Shown: piece by piece, positions 1 to 8,149 of the stretch
How positions within the stretch are numbered: the stretch's first letter is position 1
Layout: each line of letters opens with the position of its first letter
From: Bradyrhizobium sp. SZCCHNS1050
GTDB taxonomy: Bacteria; Pseudomonadota; Alphaproteobacteria; Rhizobiales; Xanthobacteraceae
Length of the DNA stretch: 64,000 nt
Assembly (NCBI RefSeq): GCF_032484785.1
Contig: NZ_JAUETR010000001.1
Location: forward strand, 1,240,001-1,304,000
Direction of reading: 5' to 3'
Made by a program: the position numbers and the translations under genes
The notes under the pieces: generated by a model
The model's database searches: none
Told to the model about the DNA's origin: nothing
What the model saw: only the letters and a program-made list of their open reading frames with translations

Positions 1-273
1 CAGCACCCGCGGAATCGCGGCGAAATGCACGACGGCATCCGGCGCCTGCGGCGGCCGGCCGGCGTTGAAGCCTGCAAAGCCGAAATGCGTGGTCAGCGCG
101 TTGAAGGCCTGGCCGCTGTCCGTCAGATCGGCGATCAGCGTGCCGATGCCGGGGTGATCGAACGGCTTGAGGTCGACGTTGAGCAGCTTATAGCCCTTGC
201 TCTGCAGATGCGGCAGCACATGCCTGCCCGCCTTGCCGGTCCCCCCGGTGAACACCACGCGCTTGGCTGTCAT
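1..273 (-). CDS. NAD-dependent epimerase/dehydratase, N-terminal part
   Basis: Minus-strand gene whose 3' part lies outside the window; about 91 codons are visible. The protein starts MTAKRVVFTGGTGKAGRHV, a Rossmann-fold start with the glycine-rich TGGTGKAGRH motif of extended short-chain dehydrogenases. An acidic residue at the end of beta-2 (NVDLKPF) usually favours NAD over NADP, and a VVHFAAIPRV stretch is typical of beta-4 in sugar epimerases/dehydratases. The substrate cannot be inferred from this fragment. An in-frame ATG four codons upstream (283-285) is an alternative start; an AGGGG directly abuts it (286-290), so the start is uncertain by four residues. Confidence 0.85.
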   Translation of the reverse strand, partial: MTAKRVVFTGGTGKAGRHVLPHLQSKGYKLLNVDLKPFDHPGIGTLIADLTDSGQAFNALTTHFGFAGFNAGRPPQAPDAVVHFAAIPRVL

Positions 274-674
274 TGAGCTCGTCATCCCCTGTGAGTGCGT
301 GATCGCTTCTAGCAGTTTCCAGCGAAGCTGCTCCACAAGGAACTTGCAGCGTCGCGCGGGACGCGGCCTGCTCTCAATGCCGCGTGGAAGCCTATTGCCG
401 CACTGCGTTGATAGCTCCGCCTCCCGACGGGTGACGTCAGGCCAACCGCCCGCGGTCCAGCCTGCGCGTCATTCTGCCGATCCGAAATCGCCTCCCATCG
501 CGACACGGCAATCTCTGGATGCGTCGCCGGCACATCACCCGATCGCGATGCAAACGACGATCATTCGCAGAATTTTTTCGGCGCTGAGTAGCCAAGTTTC
601 CCATTTTCGGATAGGTAATATAGTGCGGTCACAATGTATTGGGACGGCAGGTTCGTCCCTGAAGGGATATTGTC
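274..674. other. intergenic region between divergent genes
   Basis: About 400 bases separating the epimerase gene (leftward) from the secreted-protein gene (rightward). Open frames here are short and lack family resemblance. It must hold both promoters, but no -35/-10 pair stands out; the last 100 bases are AT-richer than their surroundings. Confidence 0.5.
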
Positions 675-1220
675 ATGAGATTGTCGTCGAGTGTCGTCGC
701 GTCCTCGGCTGCCGCCGTGCTGGCAACCGTCCTGCTGTGCGGTCCTGCCGCATCGCAAATCACACCAGGCTCCGCCCCCTCGCTTCCGGGCGTAACGGTC
801 GACGCACCGAAGCAGGCGACAAAGCTCCAGAGGTCGAAGACCACGGCCGACACCGGGATCTTGCGCCGCACGCGGTCGACGGCGTCGTCGACGGCGCGCG
901 CGCCGTCAGTTGCGTCGGACTCCGTGGAAGCCAGGATCGCCAAGCTGGAGAGAGCCGCCAGCAGCTGCAACGGCGGCTGCGAGACCAGCTTCAAGTCGGG
1001 CAATGCGCCTTGGGTCGGATGCAGCTTGTCCGGTCAGGAATTTTCGCATTTCGATACGACCTGCTCCGACACCCTCAGGTACAAGCACTACGCGGACTGT
1101 GCGGAGACCAAGGCGTTCCTGGGCTGGGATCGCAACAAGGTCTGGCTGCATTGCAGCAGCCTGCTGGCCGGCGGCAAGTTTCAGGTCGCCGAGATCAAGC
1201 GGTTGAAGCGCGCCCAGTAG
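675..1220 (+). CDS. small secreted cysteine-containing protein, unknown function
   Basis: Predicted 181-residue exported protein. It opens with a classic signal peptide (MRLSSSVVASSAAAVLATVLLCGPAASQ, cleavage likely after AAS) and continues with a low-complexity Pro/Thr/Ser linker to about residue 85. The C-terminal domain carries six cysteines (SSCNGGC, VGCS, TTCS, ADCAE, LHCSS), suggesting disulfides in the periplasm. The start is supported by GAAGGGA at 661-667, seven bases upstream of the ATG. The 14-base leader is nearly the same as that of the unrelated secreted-protein gene at 2731. I do not recognise the family; the gene stands alone, with a terminator-like hairpin downstream. Confidence 0.7.
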   Translation: MRLSSSVVASSAAAVLATVLLCGPAASQITPGSAPSLPGVTVDAPKQATKLQRSKTTADTGILRRTRSTASSTARAPSVASDSVEARIAKLERAASSCNGGCETSFKSGNAPWVGCSLSGQEFSHFDTTCSDTLRYKHYADCAETKAFLGWDRNKVWLHCSSLLAGGKFQVAEIKRLKRAQ

Positions 1221-1277
1221 TTTGATGGCTTCACCTCTCGGCCTCATCTGAGGTCAGCTCCTGTGAGGTGACGTCTG

Positions 1278-1309
1278 GCGGCCTGCGCTTGCGGCAGGCC
1301 GCATTGTTT
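1278..1309 (+). terminator. probable terminator after the secreted-protein gene
   Basis: A perfect 9-bp stem (GCGGCCTGC at 1278-1286, GCAGGCCGC at 1294-1302) with a 7-base loop, followed by ATTGTTT. The U-tract is weak, so efficiency is uncertain. Confidence 0.5.
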
Positions 1310-1430
1310 GCAGGCCGGCTGGCATGTCGGCCTGTGAAGGCCCGTAGGCCGAGGAGTCGAGCACGCGCATGCGGCGAAGCGCTCGCCCAAGGGCGCCGCT
1401 TTCACGCGAAGATTTTTTCACGCGAGGACG

Positions 1431-1964
1431 ATGGAAAGCCGGTCCATGAGCCCTGCTGCAACGATCCGGCGCCTGCGGGCCGACGATGTGGCATGCTTCA
1501 AGGCCCTTCGTCTGGAGGCGCTGACGATCAGCCCGGAATCGATGGGCAGCACCTTCGAGCTGGAGAACGGGCTTGGCGTCGAATGGTTCGCCAGGCGGCT
1601 TGAGGACACCCACACCCTCGGCGCCTTTCGAGACGGCGAGCTTGTCGGCACGCTGGGCTTCGTCGTCCAGCAGGGGCCGAAGCACGCCCATAAGGGCCGG
1701 CTGTTCGGCATGTACGTTAAGCCAGCCTTTCGACGGAGCGGGCTCGCGCGCCTGTTGGCGAATGCCATCCTGGATGTCGCGCGCGAGCAGGTCGAGATCG
1801 TTCAGCTGATCGTCGTCCAGGACAATGTGCCGGCGCGACGGCTCTACGAAAGCATCGGCTTCGTGGAATTTGGCCTGGAGCTGAAAGCCGCGAAGGACGG
1901 CGGCCGATACTACGACGAGGCGCACATGGCGCTCGACTTCAGTCGTGCGGCTGACAGCACCTGA
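1431..1964 (+). CDS. GNAT-family N-acetyltransferase
   Basis: A 177-residue Gcn5-related N-acetyltransferase, usual size for the family. The acetyl-CoA pyrophosphate loop is visible as VKPAFRRSGLARLL (RxxGxA), preceded by the beta-4 strand RLFGMYV. The later NVPARRLYESIGFVEFG segment is the usual motif B, where an Asn and Tyr pack against CoA. The acceptor substrate is unknown. The ATG at 1431 has GAGGA only two bases upstream; the ATG at 1446 (MSPAATIRR) is a possible alternative that would remove five residues without touching the fold. It is monocistronic in appearance. Confidence 0.85.
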   Translation: MESRSMSPAATIRRLRADDVACFKALRLEALTISPESMGSTFELENGLGVEWFARRLEDTHTLGAFRDGELVGTLGFVVQQGPKHAHKGRLFGMYVKPAFRRSGLARLLANAILDVAREQVEIVQLIVVQDNVPARRLYESIGFVEFGLELKAAKDGGRYYDEAHMALDFSRAADST

Positions 1965-2069
1965 CAACCGAGCTGCTGGGATCGGTCGGTTCTCCCATTC
2001 AAGGCGATGGCGGCATGGGCCGCAGTCACGAGCTGATGAGATGCGCGCAGCACAGGGGAGCCCGACATC

Positions 2070-2527
2070 ACGATCACCTTCGGACGCCACCGGCCGCTGA
2101 TCCAGACCCCCTGGGACGAAGCGGCCGTTCGGGTCGCGATCGACGACATTGCAGCCGACACGATCGCCCAGTTCGATCCCGACAATTTCTGGCCGGCCCA
2201 TCCCAGCGACGACGGGACGGCAGACGGTGACCCCAGTTTCTACAAGGGCGCGGCGGGGGTGATCTGGGGGGCTGGACTACTTGCTCCGTATCGGTGCGAC
2301 AGGCCGTGCGAAGGACTTCCGCCCCGTGCTGTCGAGGCTAATGGAGCGGACGGTCATCGATCACGCAGCCAACTCGCCTGCCGACTACGAGAAACACGGC
2401 TCGCTGCTCCGTGGCGAGGTGGGGGCCGCCCTTCTCGCCATGCGGCTCACGCCACTGTCGAGCCTCGCCGACCTCATTCATTGGCACGCCGAGAAGAACG
2501 ACGAACTGCCGATCCGGGCAGCTGATG
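2070..2527 (+). pseudogene. decayed, truncated copy of the LanC-like gene
   Basis: This stretch aligns with the first third of the intact LanC-like gene at 4903-6096, at high nucleotide identity. Three lesions show decay. The start ATG has become ACG (2070-2072). One extra G in the run within GTGATCTGGGGGGCTGG (about 2260-2272) shifts the frame. An extra C near 2519 shifts it again just before homology stops at AGCTGATG (2520-2527). The remaining two thirds, including all the Cys/His zinc ligands of the family, are absent. After the break the sequence is unrelated. It reads as a partial duplication that has lost function; downstream there is an unrelated secreted-protein gene. Confidence 0.88.
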
Positions 2528-2730
2528 AATTCGTTCCTTTGCACTTGCTCGCTTCGAGACGCCTGACGGCGGGGCTGCCGGCAGAGATTGCGACGCGTTT
2601 TGATATTGCTTTGGCTGTTGGCAAGGCGCAATCTGATGACACTGGATGGCCGACTTTTCGTTGGCCTCACGATTTCACCAAAACATTCTTTTCTGGCCCC
2701 TTCAATCTCATTCGAAAAGGGAGAATTGTC

Positions 2731-3711
2731 GTGAGACTTGCGATTTTTGTTGTCGTGGCCCTGTTGGGATCTTCGGGCGCGGCTTTCAGTGAGGCGAGCG
2801 ATTGCAATATCGAAGCTTTCAAGGCGATGCGCATCGAGGATTCTTCCCTTGCAGTCATGCTCGCCCAACTCAAGTTGATCAATGAGGCGAACTATGAAGA
2901 GGCAAAGAAGTCTGCCTCCGCAATCATCCCCGAATATTTCGCTGGAGATTTCAAGAGCTTCGCGGCAAAGCGCGCCAGCATGTACCAAGAGACGCGGTTC
3001 AACTATAGCGTTGACGAAGCGAAGCATCTGGTGACGTCGGGCGTCGATGAAAATGGCCTTGCCGCCTACACGGCCTGCCTTCAGTCGAGATCGCCCCTGA
3101 CCGCTGTGGTGACCAAGAGCCCCAGCCAGCAGATCGTCAGCTTACGAATCCGCTTCGAGCCTAAGAGCGCGATCCCGAACCCCAATCCCCTCATCATTCA
3201 GGTCATTGGCGGAGAGTCGTTTGGCGTTGTCGGCGACCAGAAAGACAAGATCGTCGAGGCTAGCGTCGGTCCCGGAGAGCGGATCTACGTCTTCAAGCGA
3301 GTACCAAACTCGGAATTTGTCGCCGTCGTACAGATGCCGTCGCTCAGTCTCGCTGCAAATGACGTTTCGTTACCTCCACCACCGGTCTTGAAGGAGATCG
3401 TGCAGACAAAAAGCATATCGGTCAATGGCGGACCTATGCATCTCGATCATCCTACAGGCGCGCCGGTCGGCAAATCAGCAGGCCCGGTGCAAACATGCGC
3501 TGCGGCGGACGCAGGTTGGGAGCTGATACCCGATACCGCTGCTCTTTCCTTTTCCGAAACACGTCCGGGGTGCTTTACCGGAAAGAGCGCGGTCGCCGAC
3601 GAAAGCAAGGTCTGCTTCAACGTGACGCTCAGCATCAACGCGGGTGACTCCTGCGACGTCAATTGGACCGTCTCCACCAAACAGCGTCGCACCGTGAAGG
3701 TGTTTCAATAA
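2731..3711 (+). CDS. secreted protein of unknown function
   Basis: A 326-residue predicted exported protein. I chose the GTG at 2731 because a signal peptide begins exactly there (VRLAIFVVVALLGSSGAAFSEA) and AAGGGA lies eight bases upstream (2717-2722). The frame is open further upstream only because it happens to join the LanC-like pseudogene, which would bury the signal peptide. The N-terminal third looks helical, the middle beta-rich (repeated Val/Ile strands around VIGGESFGVV), and the C-terminal region contains four cysteines (TCAAAD, GCFTG, KVCFN, DSCDV). A proline-rich linker (LPPPPVL) separates the last two parts. No family is recognised. Confidence 0.72.
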   Translation: MRLAIFVVVALLGSSGAAFSEASDCNIEAFKAMRIEDSSLAVMLAQLKLINEANYEEAKKSASAIIPEYFAGDFKSFAAKRASMYQETRFNYSVDEAKHLVTSGVDENGLAAYTACLQSRSPLTAVVTKSPSQQIVSLRIRFEPKSAIPNPNPLIIQVIGGESFGVVGDQKDKIVEASVGPGERIYVFKRVPNSEFVAVVQMPSLSLAANDVSLPPPPVLKEIVQTKSISVNGGPMHLDHPTGAPVGKSAGPVQTCAAADAGWELIPDTAALSFSETRPGCFTGKSAVADESKVCFNVTLSINAGDSCDVNWTVSTKQRRTVKVFQ

Positions 3712-4033
3712 GCGTGCGGCTCCGGATCTCGCAAGAAGGCGGTTGGATGGCGATCAAGCACTGAGCGACCGTCCCACCGTCGGCCTGGCGCTTGGCACGG
3801 CGCTCATTGCCGCGGCAGGAGCGACCGTCCTACGCCACTGCGATGTCCAGCATTTGCCGCCGATCGGCGGTTTCGTCGTCCTGCTCGGGCTTGCCGCCGC
3901 CGCGCCTGAGGAGACCGGGCGGCCTTCGTCCAGCCGGGACTTTCGCGTCCAATGCCGGTCAGCATCTGTGCTGAGATGAACCTTCTGCCTGCTGCCTTGA
4001 CCTACTCAAGGGCGGGAGGAGATCGAGGTCGCA
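3712..4033. other. intergenic region, no convincing gene
   Basis: About 320 bases. A hydrophobic frame at 3743-3979 (VGLALGTALIAAAGATVL, then GGFVVLLGLAAAAP) could be the remnant of a membrane protein but has no ribosome-binding site or recognisable family. Nothing else is seen. Confidence 0.4.
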
Positions 4034-4195
4034 ATGACGGCTCTGACCAAGGCATTTCATAAGGCATTTTCCGAAGCATCCGACAGTACGAAACACGAAC
4101 TGCTCAAACAGTTCCTTCTGCTCTGTGCCGCCATATTGCTGGTGTCGGCGATGGCGCTGACCTACGGGACGGATCTGAGCCACGGCTTTTTCTGA
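4034..4195 (+). CDS. small single-span membrane protein
   Basis: A 53-residue protein. It has a charged N-terminal half (MTALTKAFHKAFSEASDSTK) followed by one membrane segment (LLKQFLLLCAAILLVSAMAL) and a short tail ending GTDLSHGFF. The ATG is preceded by GGGAGGA about 13 bases upstream and a second purine stretch (GAGG) closer in. The one-span architecture and the G-x-D/N-L/V-S-x-x-x-F type ending resemble the small protein at 60051-60197, so both may belong to a short membrane-protein family. Function is unknown. It is placed between a secreted-protein gene and a convergent AHSA1-type gene. Confidence 0.55.
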   Translation: MTALTKAFHKAFSEASDSTKHELLKQFLLLCAAILLVSAMALTYGTDLSHGFF

Positions 4196-4281
4196 TCGGT
4201 CTTTTCTTGCTCCGCGTCGGTGAACGGCGGCCGGTGATCGGCATACCCATGTTTGCCGCGGGCATGAGCGGAACGCCCGGC

Positions 4282-4743
4282 CTATCGCGCCTCGACGAGC
4301 GCCGCGAGCTTCGCGAGCGCCATCCGCCAGCCGGCCTCGTTGTCGGCGGGCGATACGCCACGGGGCAGTCCATCATGCGTGGCAAGGAGTTTGGTCCCGC
4401 CATCCGCATCGGCGAGCGTGATCGTGATGGTCATCTCGCCGCGTAGCGCAGGATCCGTGGTCTCGAACTCGTCCACTTCGACAACCTGCTCATTCGGGAC
4501 GAGCTTCACAAAGCGACCGCGATACGTATCCGTGTGCGCCGTCGTCTTGCCGGTCCCGGTCGGCACGTCATAGGTAAGCGAAATCCGCAACGCGCCGCCT
4601 TCACGGGCGTCGAACGCATGCACGTCGCAGGTCATCCCGTCCGGCACCTTCCATTTTGCGATCGCGCGCGGATCGAGCAGCGCTCGATAGACCGCCGACC
4701 GAGGCGCGGCGATGTAGCACCGTATCGAAAGGGTCTCGCGCAT
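4282..4743 (-). CDS. SRPBCC/AHSA1-family protein
   Basis: A 153-residue protein of the START/Bet v 1-like SRPBCC superfamily, AHSA1 branch, which folds into a helix-grip hydrophobic pocket. The family signature is seen in the N-terminal strand and helix (IAAPRSAVYRALLDP, then AIAKWKVPDG), the central strands (GRFVKLVPNEQVVEV, MTITITLADADGGTKL), and the C-terminal helix containing GWRMALAKLAALVE. Ligand and role are unknown; relatives often accompany ArsR regulators, none of which is present here. I chose the ATG at 4741-4743 because GGGGA sits six bases upstream; the ATG two codons earlier has no spacing. Convergent with the small membrane protein at 4034. Confidence 0.85.
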   Translation of the reverse strand: MRETLSIRCYIAAPRSAVYRALLDPRAIAKWKVPDGMTCDVHAFDAREGGALRISLTYDVPTGTGKTTAHTDTYRGRFVKLVPNEQVVEVDEFETTDPALRGEMTITITLADADGGTKLLATHDGLPRGVSPADNEAGWRMALAKLAALVEAR

Positions 4744-4902
4744 GTTCATTCCCCGCGGACCTTGGGCATCGTCTCGAGCCATCATCCGATAGGACCGATG
4801 GTGTACCGACGGCAGGCTTTTGGATAGGCTGGTTGCCAATCATGCGCCCCGCGGCCTGCCTGCCTGACGCGACCGACGGACAGCACCCGAGAGCCCGACA
4901 CG

Positions 4903-6096
4903 ATGATCACCCTGGGACGACATCGGCCGCTGGTCCAGACTCCCTGGGACGAAGCGATTGCCCTGGCCGCGATCGAAGACATCGCGGCCGATGCGATCGC
5001 CCAATTCGATCCCGATCATTTCTGGCCGGCCCACCCCAGCGACGACGGGACCGCCGACGGCGATCCCAGCTTCTACAAGGGCGCCGCGGGTGTGATCTGG
5101 GCCCTCGACTACCTGCATCGTGTCGGCGCAACCCGAGCGACCAAGGATTTCCGCCCCGTGCTGTCCAGGCTGATGGAGCGGACGGTCATCGACCACGCAG
5201 CCAATTCGCCTGCCGACTACGAGAAACATGGCTCGCTGCTCCGTGGCGAGATGGGGGCCGCCCTGCTCGCCATGCGGCTCACGCCACTGTCGAGCCTCGC
5301 CGACCTCATTCATTGGCACGCCGAGAAGAACAACGAGCTGCCGATCCGGGAGCTGATGTGGGGCCTGCCGGGGTCGATGGTCGCGGCGGTCCACATGGCG
5401 GGGATGACCGGGGAAGCGCGCTGGCGCCGCCTGTTCGAGGGGCAGGCGGCCCGGCTGTTGGCCGAGTTGGAGGACACCCCGCAGGGGCCGCTCTGGACCC
5501 AGGATCTATATGGCGCCAAGGACCGCTTCCTCGGACCCGTTCATGGTTTCGCCGGCAACGTCATCCCGTTGTTGCTCGGATGGGACTGGCTGACGGCGGC
5601 ACAGCAGGCTCACGTGGCCGCCTTCGTCCCGAAGGCGCTCGCGGCGAACGCATGGCGCTACGACATCGGAACCACATGGGGACCGCGAAGCAAGCGCGAG
5701 AAGCGGCTATTCCTCTGTCAGCACTGTCATGGTGCGCCGGGCATGGTGACGACCTTCGCCGACGCGCCGTTCGCGACGCCGGACTTCGACGCGCTGCTGC
5801 TGGACGGCGGACGCTTCACCTGGGCCGCCGGACCACTGACCAAGGGCTCGAACCTCTGCCACGGCACCGGCGGAAACGGCTACGCCTTCCTCAAGCTCTA
5901 TCGCCGCACCCACGACCCGGTTTGGCTCGACCGCGCGCGCCAGTTCGCGATGACCGCCATCGTGCAGGTTCGCGGCGGCCAGATGGTCGCCGGCCGCGGA
6001 CGCTATTCGTTATGGACCGGCGACGTCGGCCTCGCCGCCTACCTCTGGGATTGCATCACCGGAGAGCCACGGTTTCCGACGATCGACGTGTTCTGA
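4903..6096 (+). CDS. LanC-like (lanthionine synthetase C family) protein
   Basis: A 397-residue alpha-toroid protein of the LanC/LANCL family. In bacterial lantibiotic clusters LanC adds cysteine thiols to dehydrated residues; stand-alone relatives have less clear substrates. The zinc ligands are present: HCHGAPG (Cys275, matching the WCxGxPG motif) and NLCHGTGGNG (Cys319-His320). GxxG-type repeats of the toroid appear as VHGFAGN, GSLLRGEMGAAL and TGDVGLAAYL. The ATG at 4903 is preceded by a weak purine stretch (GAGAG). No LanB/LanM dehydratase, precursor peptide or exporter lies nearby, so lanthipeptide synthesis is not supported. A broken partial copy lies 2.4 kb upstream. Confidence 0.88.
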   Translation: MITLGRHRPLVQTPWDEAIALAAIEDIAADAIAQFDPDHFWPAHPSDDGTADGDPSFYKGAAGVIWALDYLHRVGATRATKDFRPVLSRLMERTVIDHAANSPADYEKHGSLLRGEMGAALLAMRLTPLSSLADLIHWHAEKNNELPIRELMWGLPGSMVAAVHMAGMTGEARWRRLFEGQAARLLAELEDTPQGPLWTQDLYGAKDRFLGPVHGFAGNVIPLLLGWDWLTAAQQAHVAAFVPKALAANAWRYDIGTTWGPRSKREKRLFLCQHCHGAPGMVTTFADAPFATPDFDALLLDGGRFTWAAGPLTKGSNLCHGTGGNGYAFLKLYRRTHDPVWLDRARQFAMTAIVQVRGGQMVAGRGRYSLWTGDVGLAAYLWDCITGEPRFPTIDVF

Positions 6097-6189
6097 AGCA
6101 AGTTGGGGACTGCTATCAATGTCTGTTTCGAGCAAGGAAGAGACAAGCACGATATCATGATGTAGGTCTTCCTGATATTCAGCTTTCGT

Positions 6190-6471
6190 GTGAACGAGAC
6201 CTTCGCCCTTGAAAGTCGCCGGTTGTTTGTTCTGGCTGGCGAGATGGCAGGTGGGCAGATTCAGGCCGGCATGATCGTCAGCGTGCCGCTAAACTCTTCG
6301 CTATCTATCTCTGCCCCCATTCACAGCATCGAATTTGCCCGTAGAACCGGTGGGCGAGACGATGTCTGCCTCTGCATTGCCTATGAAGACTCTGATGAAC
6401 TCGAAATATGGAAGGGACTTGATCTCAAAAACGAGATGGTAAAAGTCGTACCTGCGGCACACTCCGTCTAA
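6190..6471 (+). CDS. small beta-rich protein resembling an elongation-factor domain 2
   Basis: A 93-residue frame beginning at a GTG (6190). The pattern FALESRRLFVLAGEMAGGQIQAGMIVSVP is reminiscent of the domain 2 beta-barrel of translational GTPases (function string, glycine turn, G-x-I-x-x-G-x-x-V), and the C-terminal half is acidic (AYEDSDELEIWKGLDL). No GTPase domain accompanies it. There is no clear ribosome-binding site; the frame extends upstream only to 6166, so a start at another codon is possible. Its base composition is lower in GC than the LanC-like gene before it, which may mean recent acquisition. Function is unknown and reality of the gene is moderately supported. Confidence 0.5.
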   Translation: MNETFALESRRLFVLAGEMAGGQIQAGMIVSVPLNSSLSISAPIHSIEFARRTGGRDDVCLCIAYEDSDELEIWKGLDLKNEMVKVVPAAHSV

Positions 6472-6734
6472 CCCTCTTGCTGGAGGTCGTTCGCATGACA
6501 ACGGCGACCTTCCAATAGAGTGCGCCAAGTGCTTTCGTCCGGTTCAGATCGGGGAGCCGGTCTTGTCGGCATTGGCGCGCGGTCGTCTCTTTGCCCCTCA
6601 TCCGCATCCAGATCGCCTAGGCCAGAAAAACTCGTTTTGACTGCGGCCTCAAACACATGTCTCTGTCCAGTCTCCCGAGCATGAAGATTCTTGTTTCTTT
6701 TTTTCAGAATTCATGCTTCTATCTCCCCGTCCCG

Positions 6735-7370
6735 TCTCACAAGAGGGGCGCTTCGCGGTCGTCACGAACGTCGAGGCGGGATGCGGTGGGCGTGTCGATG
6801 TTGCAGCGTGGCTGAGCCGCGCCGACGAACGACGTCGATGCGCACGGTCAAGTCGCGTGGTCCTGGCATCCCGATGCTGATGCCCAGCGCAATGTGCGCA
6901 AGCACGTTGTGCGATACGGTGGCCAGAAAGCCCGGCGCACCGGGGAGATCGCGAAGCAGCCGTCAAAACCATCGCGCGGGGAATGCCGGGTGTTCTCGGC
7001 TGAACCTGTGGTGACTGCCGCCTGCTTTTTTTCTGCAGGCGGGCCATGGGTGCGGCCAGCGCCCGGCATTCCCCGTGCCCTCTTCGACGAAGAGGGTGGT
7101 CGATCAGAACAGCTCGGACGCAAAGCGCGCCGCGAGACAGCGAAGCCATGTCTGAAATCCAGACCGCAGCATCCACCCGACACACCCGTCCGACGATCAG
7201 CAGGCCGCCGATGAAGCGAAAGAGCGGCACCGCGAAGCGCCCGGGCATCCCACCCTTGTCTGGGCAAGCCCCGCGATGTGGATGGCCGGGCCTTTGCCGC
7301 GCCGAAGCGACCGCGCAAGCGGGACGAGCCCGGCCGGGACGACGCGGCGACAGAAGGACAGATGCATGAA
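6735..7370. repeat. structured interspersed repeat of Bradyrhizobium type
   Basis: A GC-rich stretch with frames open on both strands that encode only Arg/Pro/Ser-rich shadows. Its clearest structure is a nested palindrome: a 14-bp perfect inverted repeat (6977-6990 against 7062-7075) enclosing a second 8-bp stem (CCGCCTGC 7018-7025, GCAGGCGG 7035-7042) with a T-rich loop. The translated shadows (for example GQKARRTGEIAKQP) match my recollection of a repeat often mis-annotated as small proteins in Bradyrhizobium genomes. The part after about 7190 looks like a second short repeat containing complementary GGCCGGGC/GCCCGGCC blocks. I see no gene here. Confidence 0.6.
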
Positions 7371-7506
7371 TTCACGACTATGGTCGCCCTGCCCTGGGGC
7401 TGGCGGACCCGCGACGCGAGCCACGGCTGATGTTTGGCTTCGACGTCAGAGGATCTTCAATGATCGTGAGATCGAACGAGGCTGGGTCACCGGCCTGATC
7501 GGCCGA

Positions 7507-7523
7507 TGGTGGGCACGACAGGG
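7507..7523 (+). repeat. putative distal attachment site (direct repeat of tRNA-Val 3' end)
   Basis: TGGTGGGCACGACAGGG here is identical over 17 bases to positions 42435-42451, the 3' end (including CCA) of the tRNA-Val gene. Identity stops at both ends. In elements that integrate into a tRNA 3' end, the far boundary carries just such a repeat in direct orientation. A chance 17-mer match to one given tRNA end in 64 kb is very unlikely. Confidence 0.78.
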
Positions 7524-8149
7524 GCGAAAACACGGATCAAGATCAATGATTTAGGCACCCGCACCAGCGTTCCAGGGCTCTTGGTTTCAAAAGGGAATTT
7601 CTGGCGATGCCCGCACCATCCAAGGGGTAGGCTGGAAGCCAGAATCGCCTGAAAGTTGCCAAGACTTCAGAAAAGTTGACTGCCTGCCCTTTGGGCTCGG
7701 CGCCCAAAGGTGAAGTTCGGATCCCTCGTTCGCCCAACCTCTCCTGTGTTTCGATGGTTGCGGGGAGGCGCAAGACTCGCGCACGCGCGAGATCCACCCA
7801 TGCGTCGTGCCGACACCCCGCTGCCAGCTGGCATTGCAATGTCCCGCGATCGCGTTCTCTTCATATACCCAGGGCCGCTCAAGGTCCTTGGTCCGCGCCC
7901 CAGTACCGCGCGCAGGCGCGCGGACCGAAGCTTCATTGTGCGAGTTGGTGCTCAACCTTCCTGAGTCCTCTCGCTTCAAGAGGATACCCAATTGCTACCG
8001 AGTTCGCGCCGATGCGGCCGCGAGATCGAGAGCGCGCACCCACGGACCGGGTAGTGGACGCAGTATTGACGGGACGGATCAGAATACGGGCAGTTGCGTG
8101 AGCAACTTGACTTCATCTGCGCCAAACCTAAGCTACCGGAGTTGGGCCA
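7524..8149. other. left end of the island, no gene recognised
   Basis: About 625 bases without a credible gene. It contains two perfect short palindromes, CTTTGGGC/GCCCAAAG (7689-7696 and 7702-7709) and GGTCCGCGC/GCGCGGACC (7890-7898 and 7918-7926). They may be terminators for leftward transcription or recombination-related structure; neither has a long U-tract. Confidence 0.5.

Noticed and set aside
2281..3711. 476-residue fusion protein joining the LanC-like fragment and the secreted protein
   Set aside because: A signal peptide begins at 2731 with its own ribosome-binding site, and the upstream part is a broken pseudogene in frame by chance.
6649..7375. Several Arg/Ser/Pro-rich proteins on both strands
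   Set aside because: No ribosome-binding sites or domains; the region behaves as structured non-coding repeat.
7501..7523. A second tRNA-Val gene
   Set aside because: Only the 3' 17 bases are present; no cloverleaf can form, so it is read as an attachment-site repeat.
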